This document shows, piece by piece, positions 1 through 10,601 of a DNA stretch of 64,000 nt; position 1 is the first letter of the stretch; every line of letters starts with the position of its first letter. The stretch is from Isoetes taiwanensis (taxonomy: Eukaryota > Streptophyta > Lycopodiopsida > Isoetales > Isoetaceae): the NCBI GenBank assembly GCA_021234155.1, contig JAJEKV010000066.1, positions 4,490,537 to 4,554,536 of the forward strand, written 5' to 3'. Both the position numbers and the translations under genes were made by a program. The notes below the pieces were generated by a model that saw only the letters and a program-made list of their open reading frames with translations, had not been told where the DNA came from and did no database searches.

Positions 1-324
1 GCCGTAACTGGCGTTGAAGCAGAATGGTTCTGCCGTCCTCAAATGTCTCCATATATAGTGCCATATTGCATGAACTCAATAGTGGATGATTGCCACTTAA
101 AATAAGTGAATGTCCACCACTTGGCAAACATGAGGGACGCCACTTAGCATAGGTGCATGAATGGTCCTAGACATACATAGGGAGGACATTTGTCATAACT
201 CTATGATTGTGGCAATAGCGCACTTGGAAAGAGTCGATGACCTGCAACCAACACCCTGTTGGTTCAAAACCCATCTCCAACATATTGACGACCGTCTTCG
301 TATTATACACGTATGGTCATCACA
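1..324 (-). mobile_element. 3' LTR (partial) of non-autonomous LTR retroelement E
   Basis: Cut by the window start. It matches the LTRs at 19698-20223 and 21943-22471, including the TATA-like stretch (minus strand, near 50-60) and the terminal inverted motif TGTGACGACC / GGTCGTCACA. On the minus strand it begins TGTGATGACC at 324, directly after a purine-rich tract, as a 3' LTR should. It lacks about 15 bp near 275 that the other two copies have, so the LTRs have diverged. Confidence 0.75.
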
Positions 325-1006
325 CTATCCCCCTCCAAATGATGATGTCTTCCCCTCAATGATGGTTGCGAGACATAGTATTCTTCGCCCAGGATCAAAC
401 ATCCAATAAAGTTTATGAGTTGAATCAATATGAAGATCTTTGTCTAACATGAGATCTAGACATAAAGTAAGGTTTAATGCAGGGGTAAAATATGAAATAT
501 AAGCAGAGACCAGAGTTGATATCGAAATAAGATTGGAAGGGTGCAGCACAAGGTCAGAGTCTAGGTCATGGATAGAAACCCAGGGATGAGCATACTACAG
601 AACTGGAGGAGGAACAAGAGCAGGGGTAGAAATTGAAGTATGAACTGGAACAGGAATATGGACAAAAGAAGGTGCACACTCGTGATCGAGACAAAGAACT
701 ACATCAAGAGCAGGATCTAAAATAGGAGGCACATCAAGACACAAAGACAAACTGGAGGTAGAACCAGAGCTCAAGTTTGAATCCAAGACTGAGCAAGCAG
801 TCGGGCCCAAGGTCTTTGCAACATTAAGAAGATCAGGAACTAGAACTAGATCAAGAGCTAGATTTGGGACTGGGTCTGGGTGTGGAAGGGGAATTGGAAC
901 TGGATGTGAAACTGCAAGCTGACCATCCAACTGCACTTGTCTCTACTCAGCATTAGGCTGCACAACATTCCTCTTCAACTCGGGATAACGCTGATAGAAT
1001 GATGTT
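325..1006 (-). pseudogene. Internal region of element E: polypurine tract and gag-like remnant
   Basis: On the minus strand the region next to the 3' LTR is purine-rich (TTTGGAGGGGGATAG at 325-339), which fits a polypurine tract. A short frame ending in SSFGGG-stop overlaps it. From 1006 down to about 595 a second frame is rich in Pro, Leu, Ser and Asp. Its uninterrupted counterpart at 21564-21888 shows that it continues from a gag-like start (MENQLASIMQEVEKIAT) with one in-frame stop. No protease, reverse transcriptase or integrase is present, so this is a non-autonomous (TRIM/LARD-like) element. The frame is cut at 1006 by the large insertion. The gag assignment is inferred from position, not from a recognised domain. 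Confidence 0.55.
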
Positions 1007-1031
1007 AAGTCGTATTTAATTAAAGTGGGAC
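1003..1031. repeat. Left TSD (TGTT, 1003-1006) and left terminal inverted repeat (1007-1031)
   Basis: The 25-bp sequence starting AAGTC and continuing TATTTAATTAAAGTGGGAC is the reverse complement of 19568-19592 with one mismatch (position 6, G here, A on the other side). The four bases TGTT before it recur directly after the right repeat. The uninterrupted copy of the same target at 21838-21841 has TGTT once. Confidence 0.85.
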
Positions 1032-4000
1032 TCATTCCATTCCCATTTTTTTTCGGAACCCGGTTAATTTACATAAAAAGTAGCACCCCGACCCGAAAAC
1101 TATCCTTAATTCCAATTTTTGAATAAAACTCTGAATCCGAGCTTTGCTGCAGTTTTCCCTGGTTCGCGAGTCGAGAACAAAAACAATGCAACTGAAACAA
1201 AGGAAATTCATTAAAGTTTAAAACCAAAGATCTAGTTGAAAAAGAATTTTTATTAATAAATTGAACAGATACAATGTATTTTACATCGGACCGCAGAGAC
1301 CATGGTGGTCTTCTTTGTCGTCACCTCTGATTACATCATCTTGGTAGGTGGTCCACCTCGGGGGATTAACTAAGGGGGCTTCTTCATGCCGTCTACGTAA
1401 GCCTTGGGGGCAACACGAAGAGTGTGAAATGCCTCACGTGGAGGTGCCTCTCGGAGCTACCGGCCGACACATCCACCCCGACTTCTCCACTCGCCTCCAT
1501 GACCTTTCATCGAATATGCTCCTTCCCCAACCTCCGTGGATGCTATGCAATGCTTGCAAGATGCTTTGAGCTTCACGGACTTTCATTTGTTCTTCTCACA
1601 TTCTTTATCCCGGGGTGTAGCGAGCTTGAATGCGAATTCACGAGCAACCTTGTCCCAAAGTAGGGCAAGTGTAGCGTGGGAGGGATGCGTGCTTTAAGCG
1701 GTATTTCTTCCGCCTTGAGCTGGATGCGGTCGCTGGGCGGTCCTCGTGATGCCGGCGGGATCTGTCTTTGGTGTCGGATCACGTGCCTAAACCACGGAGC
1801 AAGGAGAGTATGATTAACAATCACGGTGCTATTAGTCAAAGCGAAGAAAAGAATGTTGAAATCAAATTACAACGGAGAACATTCATTCCATACAATTGCA
1901 TCCAATTACGTGGGAAGTAGTGTCTTTTCACTTCATGAGTCGAAAGGCCCATAAAGTCAAAAGTACAACCATTCTCATTAGAATATGGTTGCATCCAATC
2001 ACACACGGAAGCATAGAAATGCTTTTGTCAGCGAGACAACCGGCATGCCTTTCTCGATTTCAGCGAGTCGAGAAAAGGCCAGAAACCCAATGTACAAGCA
2101 TTATCATAATAAATGGTGGCTGCATCCAGTCACACAATCAAACATACAAATGGTTTCATCAACCACGACAAGCATGCCTTTCTCGACTCGTGAGTCGAGA
2201 AAGGCATCAACTCAATATACAAGTATATTCATTACAAAATGGTCAATACATGTGTTCACGTTCGATTACAATATTCACACAATTTGACTATCGGCAGGGT
2301 CACTCTTCTTGTTCACCAAAGTATTTGTGGGTCCATAGCTTTCATGATGAAACTTGCTCTGGATCGGGTCCGTGAGGCTCGGATAGTTAAGTAAGCATAT
2401 CGTGACAAGAATGGCAAAGAGGGATTCGCCAAGGCAGGGGCCAGTCGAAGGACAACCACCTATCCGTCTCATATTCTTGGTCGATATGGCTTAGCAATGA
2501 TTGTATTTTGCGCGTTATGATAGCACTTGTAGGCGGAGTCGTCTATGATCAGCGTGTTGTGTTTGCCATAGTCCTGGAATTGCTCATAAATGTTGTCCGG
2601 CCTTTTCACCATTATAGGCTTCCCCTTTGTGATGGTTTGGATCGAGGTCCTTCACATGCTCGACCCTTTCGTTTCCCCAAGCGAACTTGAACTTCAAAAC
2701 TGAAATGCCGAGAACACCAAGACAATATTTTTCTTTGCCATACAAGACCATATGCCCGCCGAATCCGTTCGGGCACCATTCAATAATTTCCTTAGCTCTA
2801 GGCCTCGGATACACTATTTTATGCTCTGTCTTGATTGGGATCTGCGAGGTGTTAATCTCGAGGGGCGTCTTTGTAGTGGTATCGCAGCTAATACTCCATT
2901 GGCGTCAAATATTACAAGCTTGGTGGGACCAATTTGGATCGGTTGGAGTTTGGCTCACGACCATATTTCGGTTCGCCGGGATCCAAATGCGGGATCATTA
3001 TCTTCTCCGGTCCTTTCGGGCATTAGCGTGTGTCTCGCTCTGGATTGTCTTTGGGAAGTGCATTCTCCTCCTCGTGAAGTGAAGCGATGCTTTCCAATGA
3101 CAATGATCGGAGTCGTTGACCACGAATTCCACGAAATGATGACATCATCGAGAAAGGAAGCGAGTTTTTCGACTTCGCGAGTCGAGAATGAAAAAAGGTA
3201 TTGAAAGGAAGCGTTTTCTCGACTCGCGAGTCGAGAAACACCGATAAACAAAGTAAAGTCACCTCAATCTCGGGTTTTCAATAATGTTTTTCGTGACATT
3301 ACGGTCCAAACCCGACATTCGTCTCAAGTCGGCTTTGTCTCCCTCGTCCTCGTCGTCTTTCTTTGCTTCCATTTGGCTTCCTCCCCTTGAAATGCTCATG
3401 AAGCAGATCCGGGTATATTTGAATGGTTTCAACCATGTCCTTATTTCCAACCACGGATATAGGTTTCATTCCAAAGCGGCATAGCCCCACGAGAGAAACG
3501 AGGCCATTCATGTACCACTCGCGATACAATTTGATCTTCCTCGACCAAGTTGGTTATGAAGTACTTGATAACTCTTGGCGGATAGGAATTCTATGTATAG
3601 GACGGTCGCACCATCTTTTTTCGACCTTGTCCATCGATGGAACATCCTCCATAAACCCCCCCTTTCGGGGTTCCATCCGCTCTTGAGAGATCATGAACTT
3701 GTCGAGATAATGATGCTCGCTAGACCACCACTTATCCAGTCGGCCGCCGATCTTGAAATCAAAACCAAAACTATGTTGGCAAAGCTTGGTGCCTTGGCAA
3801 GCCAAGTCGCACTCATGATCAAGTTCATTATATGGAGTGCATGATCTTGTTGGTGAAGTTAATATCATTTTGCCCATTGGGAGACAGCGGTTGTCCCGAT
3901 TGCCCGGCATGCAAAAGACAAGGAAACTGAAAGTATCGAGTCGGTCATGTCGGACCGTCTTGTACCCTTGCTCTATGTCAGCTTTGTCATAAAAAGGGTG

Positions 4001-4621
4001 GGGTCTTGATCATATTGATGGCAAATAGTGCCACGGGTCAGTGCAGTTCGGACCACCAAATCCCTTGTGTCCCAAAGTAACCAAAAATGGGGGAGCTATC
4101 GTGCGCCTTAAATGGGACCACCCCGAATCCAAGCTTCCTCTTCAAATTGCCGCCAGCTTGCGTTCGGGGAAAGGAAGGGTTTTGGCGTGCGCTTCGGCTT
4201 GGTGTTGATGTAGGGTTGACATAGGCGGTTCAATTCCTTCATGTCTTCCTCATCAAGGGCAGCCTTTTCCTTGTAATAATCAAAATCATGGTATTCATTA
4301 GATGCAGCGTTGCGAGAACTCCGTGATGCCTTCTTCTAACATACTTGCTGTCGCTTTAGGATCGTGGCATAATCCTTTAGATCACGCATTTTAGAACTCT
4401 GGTCTTCCTTAGCGGGATTGTTCCATCAAGATTTTGCCTTGTAGTTCAAGCGTTTCTTTGTCCAGGTGAGGCCCTGTATCCTCTTCATGAGCTGCTTGTC
4501 AAACAACTTGGGGTCCGGCCTGCTTGGAAATTCTCCATTGCTGTCCTTGACTTGCCTCTTGTCCATTTAGCCCATATCTCGGTCCATTTCTCCCCGGACC
4601 GCCTCGGTGCTAAGAATGAGG

Positions 4622-4894
4622 TCATATTGGTGCAGAGAGACTCTCCCTGCCTTTCCTTGGTGTTCTCTTCTTCTTCTCCTCTTCTTCCTCTCCCTCATCA
4701 TCTTCCTGTCCCTCAGTGAACATATCGCATAGTTTCTCAAAGGTCTTCCACTTATCCAGGAGCCCTGTTTCCTTTAGGTCATTTGAGGACAACCCAATGC
4801 TTTCCCATTTGTTGCCTGGCGTGTATGATGCGGTAGGGATAAGGGCTGCATTGATCAATGTACCAATGTCGAGCATGAAAGTATCTACAAACAC
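4622..4894 (-). pseudogene. Minus-strand open segment with acidic-basic tail, unknown
   Basis: A 90-residue open frame. Its second half has a run of Asp/Glu followed by Lys/Arg (DDEGEEEEEKKKRTPRK), a composition common in disordered linkers of nuclear proteins. The first half has a more globular look with alternating hydrophobic residues. It lies just upstream, on its own strand, of the next open pieces at 3.3-3.9 kb and downstream of the palindrome cluster at 4.92-5.22 kb. No domain is recognised. Confidence 0.25.
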
Positions 4895-6117
4895 CGGAAT
4901 AAGCGGTAAATAGTAGCCGGGTTTTTCTCGACTCGCAGTCGAAAGTCCCTTGAATGTCTAATTTTCTTTTTACTTCTCTGGGTTTTCGACTCGCGAGTCG
5001 AAAGCTCTGCATCCTCAAATTTTACGTATTACCCGGCTTTTCGACTCGCGAGTCGAAACCCTAGTGATAATCGGCAAATGTTAGGATGGTAGGGCTTTCT
5101 CGACTTCGCGATCAAAAAATCCCTTGAATGTCTAATTTTCTTTTTACTTCTGCGGGTTTTTCGATTTCGGCGAGTCGAAAACCCGATGATAATCGGCAAA
5201 TGTTAGGATGGTATGGCTTTTCGACTCGGCAAATGTTAGAGGCGAGAATGGAAAAACCGAGAGTTAATTACCTTCACGTGGCGGCACTTTCGGCTGCTAT
5301 TGTGTTGCAGCGATTGGCTAATCTTTGGCCCGTTCGGTTCTTTGGCGTCTCCAGAAAAGAACTCTGCACTCTCTCTTGGCATATCTATCCTTGATCCTTT
5401 GCGGCACCTCCTTCTCCGATACGCAATACTTGGAGCCCTCCCTCGAATCTTTGACCGTCTACAACCGGAAGCGGGGCGTCTTTTCCGCCGGATCTTCCTC
5501 AAACTTCCGGTGAACAACTCACTGTCGATGCACGCAAAAGGTATGACATCCGCGGGCATTGGATCTGCAGCGAGGATGTCGCACCATCGGGTTGAGAATC
5601 TCCGGCATGTGTCTTTGGATTAAATTCAATGGTTGAACAAGGCGGCATCTCCGTGCAAACCTTGGTAGTCTAATGTCAATGGCGACTTGTGTGATATTCC
5701 CAGCGGATATCTTGAGCTAGCAGCTCCATTTTACGTGCCCCTCTTTGTGAAAAATCTGATCGATCATCGGATCCATTATTGGAGAGTCGACCATATCTTC
5801 GTCTCCTTCCTCATCGATTCCTCCGTGTGGTGTCATCTTCCACATCTTTGTTTTTGGTGGACTTTTTGTGTATGAACCACAACTTCATTCCCCAACTGTA
5901 GAGTGTTGTAGAGCCTTGACCCCGGTAGAAGTGAAGCTCCCGTATTGAGCAGGTTTTTCCACGACTGCGGAAATCTCCATACCAAGCTCCACGGATGTTA
6001 GGGTTCCGGCCTCCTTCATCCCTTCGGATCCTTCCACCCAAGGTTCGACAATTTAAAGGCTGCCTTTTTTTGGTGCCCTTAGCCTTGCTCATGGAAGAGT
6101 GAGAATAATTTGAAGCG

Positions 6118-6504
6118 CTAATTTTTGGTGCGATAGAACTTACTCTTACGGCGGTCCTCGACATGTAGTGTTAAATGCTTCGAATCTGGCACAGAGACGG
6201 AGAGCACAACACCGATTTTCTTGTACTTGTCTCCGGAGCTCTTCTTGTCCCTTTGGTGTAGAAACAGATCTTTCTCCTTCCCACTTGTCGATACCTCGAC
6301 ATACCACCAAGAATCTGCTGCTGTTTCAAGAAGCTCTGTCTCCAGTCCCTCGATGGCGAAGAATGGAGTTGCCCGGTGATCACCGGTGAGTCGAGGTGAA
6401 TCTTTGCAAGAAGAAAGGATGGATCGGTTAAGGTATTCCGACAAAAGAAAAACCTCGAGCTCACAGGGTGTTTGTCTTCTTCTTCTTCTTTTTGGTAGAA
6501 GCAT
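6118..6504 (-). pseudogene. Longest minus-strand open segment of the left half, 128 aa, unknown
   Basis: Starts with a basic arginine/lysine-rich stretch (KRRRRRQ), followed by a mixed region with SWWYVEVSTSGKEK and a lysine-rich end. It overlaps the next minus-strand piece (5811-6164) in another frame, suggesting a frameshift between them. The basic start could be a nuclear localisation signal, but that is a guess. No family is recognised. It belongs with the degenerate chain described for 2275-6504. Confidence 0.3.
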
Positions 6505-6683
6505 CCCCTCCGGCCCTCGCTTCTTGGGCGGGAGTCATGTCATATATCCCTCTCATCCTCTTTGGACCCCTCTGTAAATTAAGTTTCCTCCGCGCGTTGT
6601 GAGTTTTAGGACTGCATGTAAAAAAGATCGGGCGTGTTCTTTAGTTTGAACTTAAGGACATGCAATCATTTATGAAAAAAGCG

Positions 6684-6869
6684 GGCTAAAAGTGCAGCCG
6701 CGATGCGGCTTTAGCCAGCCCAAACACTATTTCGAAATTTAATCACATCAAGGGACTAAGTGGAGCGGGCGTGGTTTATCTTCCCTGCGGCATTGGGGAC
6801 CTCGACCGGAGGAGCATCGGTAAGCGACTTCGGAATGGCGCCCAGCGGCGGTAAGCCGCTTCTGGCGCC
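6684..6869. repeat. Two GC-rich hairpins
   Basis: At 6684-6715, GGCTAAA and AGCCGC pair with GCGGC and TTTAGCC around a short loop. At 6837-6869, GGCGCC and AGCGGC pair with GCCGCT and GGCGCC. Both lie in a non-coding gap of the large transposon. The first is flanked by GTGTT-like sequence on the left and CAAACAC on the right, so it may be part of a small MITE. Confidence 0.5.
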
Positions 6870-9790
6870 TTGCATATGTGTGTTTTTCCCGACAGCGTCC
6901 TATTGCAAGCGATTGATTTGATCGATGAACGCAGACTAAGGTAGGAAGCGGAGAGGAGTCGCCGGATTAGGGAACTCTACTAACTGGCGCCATGGGCGGG
7001 AATCTGTGAGAATCGCGATGATACAAGTATTAGATCTTGCGAATACACTCTTGAAGAGACCGACGAAGAAGCAAACACTCTAGGTGAGGGCTGATCCGGG
7101 ATCCGTGATCTGATGGCCCAAGGAATTCTTGCGTGAAGAGGTGAGTTTCGAGAGATGCCTATGTTATTTCGCTTGTAGAACATGCCGTCGTGTTTAAATA
7201 ATGGAACTGGCTGATAAGCTCGACCAGTTCTTGTTTCCTTGTCCAGCATTTTTTCAGCTTAGAGATGATTTACTCTACGGGTCGAGATGCTTCGGCAAGG
7301 AAACAATGGATCGGGGTTAATGAAACGTTCCGTTTTAGGTGTCTTTTTCATGGTACGTTCTTGGAATGTTGTGCATAGATCAGGCTAGGTCTAAGGCCGG
7401 AGATGCGGTTTAAATGCATCCTCTTGTAGTTAGTGGGAGGGCCTCGGCCAGTCCAACCACTCCCCTCTTAATATTCGAGGAAGATGGTTGAAGGAGAGTG
7501 GCTCGAGGCAGGCTAGAGGCACTTGGGACTAAAAACAGGAGAATACAAAGTGCAGTAGTTGTAGAGAATGCAAGCCTTGGCTTCCTCTCTGTGGTTTCCC
7601 TGTGGTTAGTTGTAGACCACACACAGGAGAATTGGCTGGCTAAGGGATTCTCGACTTGCGAGTCGAGAATGCGTATTTTACTGTCTACATTCTCGACCGC
7701 AAGTCGAGAATGCCTTAACCATCGAACTCCGGTTAGTACACGGTCGGTTGGTTAAGGCATTCCCGATTTCGTGGCGAGGCTGATAAACTCTATGGTTTCC
7801 ACAATGCAGAGGGTGGCTGTATTTGGGGAGAGGCCCTTTGCGACCACCACGGGAATTGGCTGGCTAGAGGATTCTCGACTAGCGAGTCGAGAATGCGACT
7901 GTTGGCTTCGTGTCTACATTCTCGATAGAGTCGAGAATGCCTTAATATCGAGAACTCGGATGGTACACATGGAGTCTTGGGTTGGGTAAAGGCATTCCTT
8001 GGCCGAGAATGCATCTGACAAGCTTCGTGGTTTCCACGTGGGTTGCTAAGAGTTGGCTGTAGGCAGTCAAAACAACTTCCCTTAAAATGTCAGGAAGATA
8101 GAAGAGAGTTGTTAAGGCTATGCAGAGCCAACTCTAGAAGTGCACTAGAGCTGGCCATTTTTCTCGACTCCGCAGTGAAAGCGACCAGCACCTCTGTGGT
8201 TGGTCGTGAGGGAGGCCTCCACTTGTCGAGCCCATCCCCTTGCCCAATATTCGGTGAAGATGGTTGAAGGAGGCGGTCTTTGATTGGGTAGAGGCCCGCT
8301 GACCGACCACCTGAGAGGAGAGGTGGGTTGCTAAAGAGTTGGCTGCAGGCGGTCAAAACCACTTCCCTTAGCGAATGTCGAGGAAGATAGAAGGAGAGTG
8401 GTTAAGGCTGTCTGCAGGCCAGCTCTAGAGTGCACTAGAGCCTCGTTTTTCGACTCACGAGGTGGCGGCCAACACCTCGGTGGTTAGTCGCCCGTAGAGG
8501 CCTCCACCCGGTCGGAGCCAGTCCTCTTCGCAATATTGATGAGCATGGTTGAAGGAGAGTGGCTTTCCGGCGGGTGGAGGCACCTCGCTTGCACAAGCGG
8601 GCCATTGGCGGGTATCACATTTCGACTCCGCGAGTGAGAAGGCTGCGGCACAGGGTTCTAAAGAATGTGAAGACATTGGGTAGGCAATGTGCAATCAGTC
8701 GCGGTCGAGAATCCCTCAACCTGCCAAGCAGTCCAGTGTACACTCCCTCTTCTTCGCCTCGTGAGTCGAAGTTCTCGACTTCCTTGAGAAAGAAGAACTG
8801 TACTTCTGAATTTGTTGGCAAAAAGGCTGAAGTATTCTCAACTTCGCCACTCCCTACGCATGTCTCTGCAGATTGGATTTCTTTGTGAGTTAGAAATGGA
8901 GATTACGTAAAAGCAATTCCTATTCTTAGTTCTTCTTTGGGAGAAAGACATTCCTAGTTATGTTCTCTTAATGCTCTGCAATATCTTACTTCCTAACACG
9001 GTCTCGATGATTTCTATCTCGGTTGCTTGCTACTACTCTAACCACTATTCTCACTTGTGCACGTACAATGTATTCAACTCAACCACAAGCAAGAAAAAAA
9101 GATAACAAAAAAGAAAACAATACAAAGATTAATGAGATTAATGAGAAAAGCGAGAAACAGTGGAGAAGCAGTCTGAAGAAGCGGTGGAGAACGATCTGGA
9201 GAAATGAGATTAAAAAGGGTATGATATTACAAAAACATACACGGAAGATTTCTTTGGATGAGGAGGAGGCTTCCGGGTTCGCTTCCATGTTGGCAAAAGC
9301 GTGAATAAGGATTCGGGCTGTAAATTGTATCGAGGGATTAATAAGAGCCTCTAACAACGCGGAATATAAGTAAAAAATGCACTAAAGGACTTACTGAAAA
9401 CTAAAAAAGCGGCACTAAAAGGGGCCTCACTTTCTTCTCGAAGCAGCGCCGCTCGGGAACAATGAATCTGGCGAGAACTTCTATTTGGAAGCGTCGATCC
9501 GTCGACCAAAGCTGCTGTCATAAGATGGCCTTGGAATGCAAGAATCGATCGATCGCCTGATCCGGTAAAAGCCCTAAGGAAACGGGGAGGAAGAGTGATC
9601 GGAGAAAGCGGGGAGGAAGAATGGTCGGGGAGAGGAAGAGGGTGCAGTTAATTCTGGCCGCACCCTCGAACCTCGTAAAGTGCAATAATAAAACCATTGT
9701 CACGTGTGGGCCATGCCCTCCATGGCGATGGCGGTCGGAGTTAGCCGACATGGCCACGGTTTCAGCCTACGAAGAAGGCATGCGTGGCCA
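6870..9790. other. Degenerate CpG-rich sequence of the large transposon, no gene recognised
   Basis: Contains the 7.6-8.8 kb palindrome cluster. It also holds locally duplicated segments: the sequence around 8040-8180 with 'gttggctg...ggtcaaaac' recurs at about 8330-8450. Short ORFs occur on both strands, none with a recognisable motif. A lysine-rich plus-strand frame at 9023-9304 is low-complexity and not convincing. Confidence 0.5.
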
Positions 9791-9799
9791 TGACAAGAT

Positions 9800-10015
9800 A
9801 TGAAAAAGGGTAGGTTATATATTTATATATGTTATCTTATGTATTTAATAAGGTTTCAATGGTTGAATAGTTTCAATGGTTATATATGGTTACAATGTTT
9901 ACATATGGTTTAGAATGAGTGTGGTTGTATGCTTTAATATGGTTATATGATTTTAGTTAATATGGTTGTATGATTTTAGTTAATATGGTTGTATGATTTA
10001 ATATGATTATATTTA
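9800..10015. repeat. AT-rich minisatellite, TATGGTT-based
   Basis: Dense repetition of TATGGTT-like words. The clearest part, 9934-10005, has a unit of about 23 bp (TTAATATGGTTGTATGATTTTAG). Similar TATGGTT-rich sequence reappears at 16701-16775, on the other side of the proposed Helitron, as if one tract had been split. Confidence 0.7.
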
Positions 10016-10019
10016 ACTA

Positions 10020-10047
10020 CTAGTTATGGTGCCCGGCGTTGCCGGGC
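10020..10047 (-). mobile_element. Helitron 3' terminus (minus strand)
   Basis: Read on the minus strand, the segment is GCCCGGC-AAC-GCCGGGC, seven bases, then CTAG followed by a host T. A GC-rich hairpin a few bases before CTRR, inserted between A and T, is the standard plant Helitron 3' end. The element body lies to the right, at higher coordinates. Confidence 0.8.
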
Positions 10048-10402
10048 TTTAGTAATGATTTGAGGAGGTGGTTGTTTCGGTGTTGGCTAGAGTGGCTTTC
10101 GGAGGGCAAGTGTAATATAGAGCAAGGCTTTAAGATTCAAAAATAAAGAGCCATTGTGCAGTACAAATGTTACAGGACATTGCTTTAGCAACTGTGAACT
10201 TTGATTGTTCTTTTTGTTTAGGGAAGTACAATGTGCTACATTGGAATGCCATGTGGATGCCAATGCAAGTGTTTGTTTGGTTGGCTTATAAGCACAAATG
10301 GAATGTTCATTCAGTTGGTTTTTCTAAATAACAATCAACATATGAAGTTGTTCATATCTATTAGCTATAGCTAGGTAAAGGGTCTTCCCGCTAAAGGGTT
10401 TT

Positions 10403-10601
10403 GTGAATAATTACCTTGAGTCATTTGAAAAAGTATCAATACATATAATTCTATAATTTTTTAATATGTTGGTCATATAGAAATAGGATTTTGGCTATTT
10501 GTAAATAATTACCTTGAATTATTTGAAAAAGTAGCAATACATGTAATAATTCCATAATTTCTTGACATGTTGGTCATATAGAAATAGGATTTTCGCTATT
10601 T
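10403..10601. repeat. Tandem duplication, period about 98 bp
   Basis: The two diverged units (10403-10500, 10501-10601) share 'aataattaccttga', 'ttgaaaaagta' and 'tggtcatatagaaatagg'. Confidence 0.75.

Larger units (their letters stand above)
2275..6504 (-). pseudogene. Minus-strand coding remnants in the left half of the large transposon (unrecognised)
   Basis: A chain of open minus-strand segments runs from about 6504 down to 2275: 6118-6504, 5811-6164, 5236-5559, 4622-4894, 3554-3910, 3299-3529, 2584-2814 and 2275-2472. They share one direction and have protein-like composition, including an acidic run followed by a basic run in the 4622-4894 piece. Neighbouring pieces lie in different frames and are separated by stops, so this would be a decayed gene, perhaps with introns. 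The palindromes sit between the pieces. I recognise no domain. The plus strand also has random ORFs here, so the assignment rests mainly on the continuous direction of the pieces. Confidence 0.35.
1158..8790. repeat. Dispersed family of TCTCGACTCGCGAGTCGAGA palindromes
   Basis: About 16 copies of a 20-30 bp palindrome. Perfect or nearly perfect copies lie at 2176-2205, 3215-3238, 4984-5003, 5039-5058, 7647-7670, 7688-7712 and 7871-7894. Degenerate ones lie near 1162, 2051, 3165, 4925, 5096, 5157, 7917, 8162, 8450, 8623 and 8755. The core CGACTCGCGAGTCG is shared while the outer arms differ between copies and stay complementary (GCCTTT/AAAGGC, TTTC/GAAA, CATTC/GAATG). Spacing is irregular and clustered (4.92-5.22, 7.64-7.94 and 8.16-8.79 kb). 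None was found in the right half of the element or elsewhere in the window. Confidence 0.85.

Noticed and set aside
595-936. 113-aa minus-strand protein-coding gene
   Set aside because: It is a piece of the gag-like frame of element E. The start codon used is internal, and the same sequence recurs at 21556-21771.
1158-8790. CRISPR-like array of palindromic repeats
   Set aside because: Spacing is irregular (tens to thousands of bases), repeats vary in their arms, and the setting is a plant nuclear transposon.
9023-9357. Lysine-rich or phenylalanine-rich ORFs on the two strands
   Set aside because: Low-complexity A-rich sequence gives open frames on both strands. No motif.
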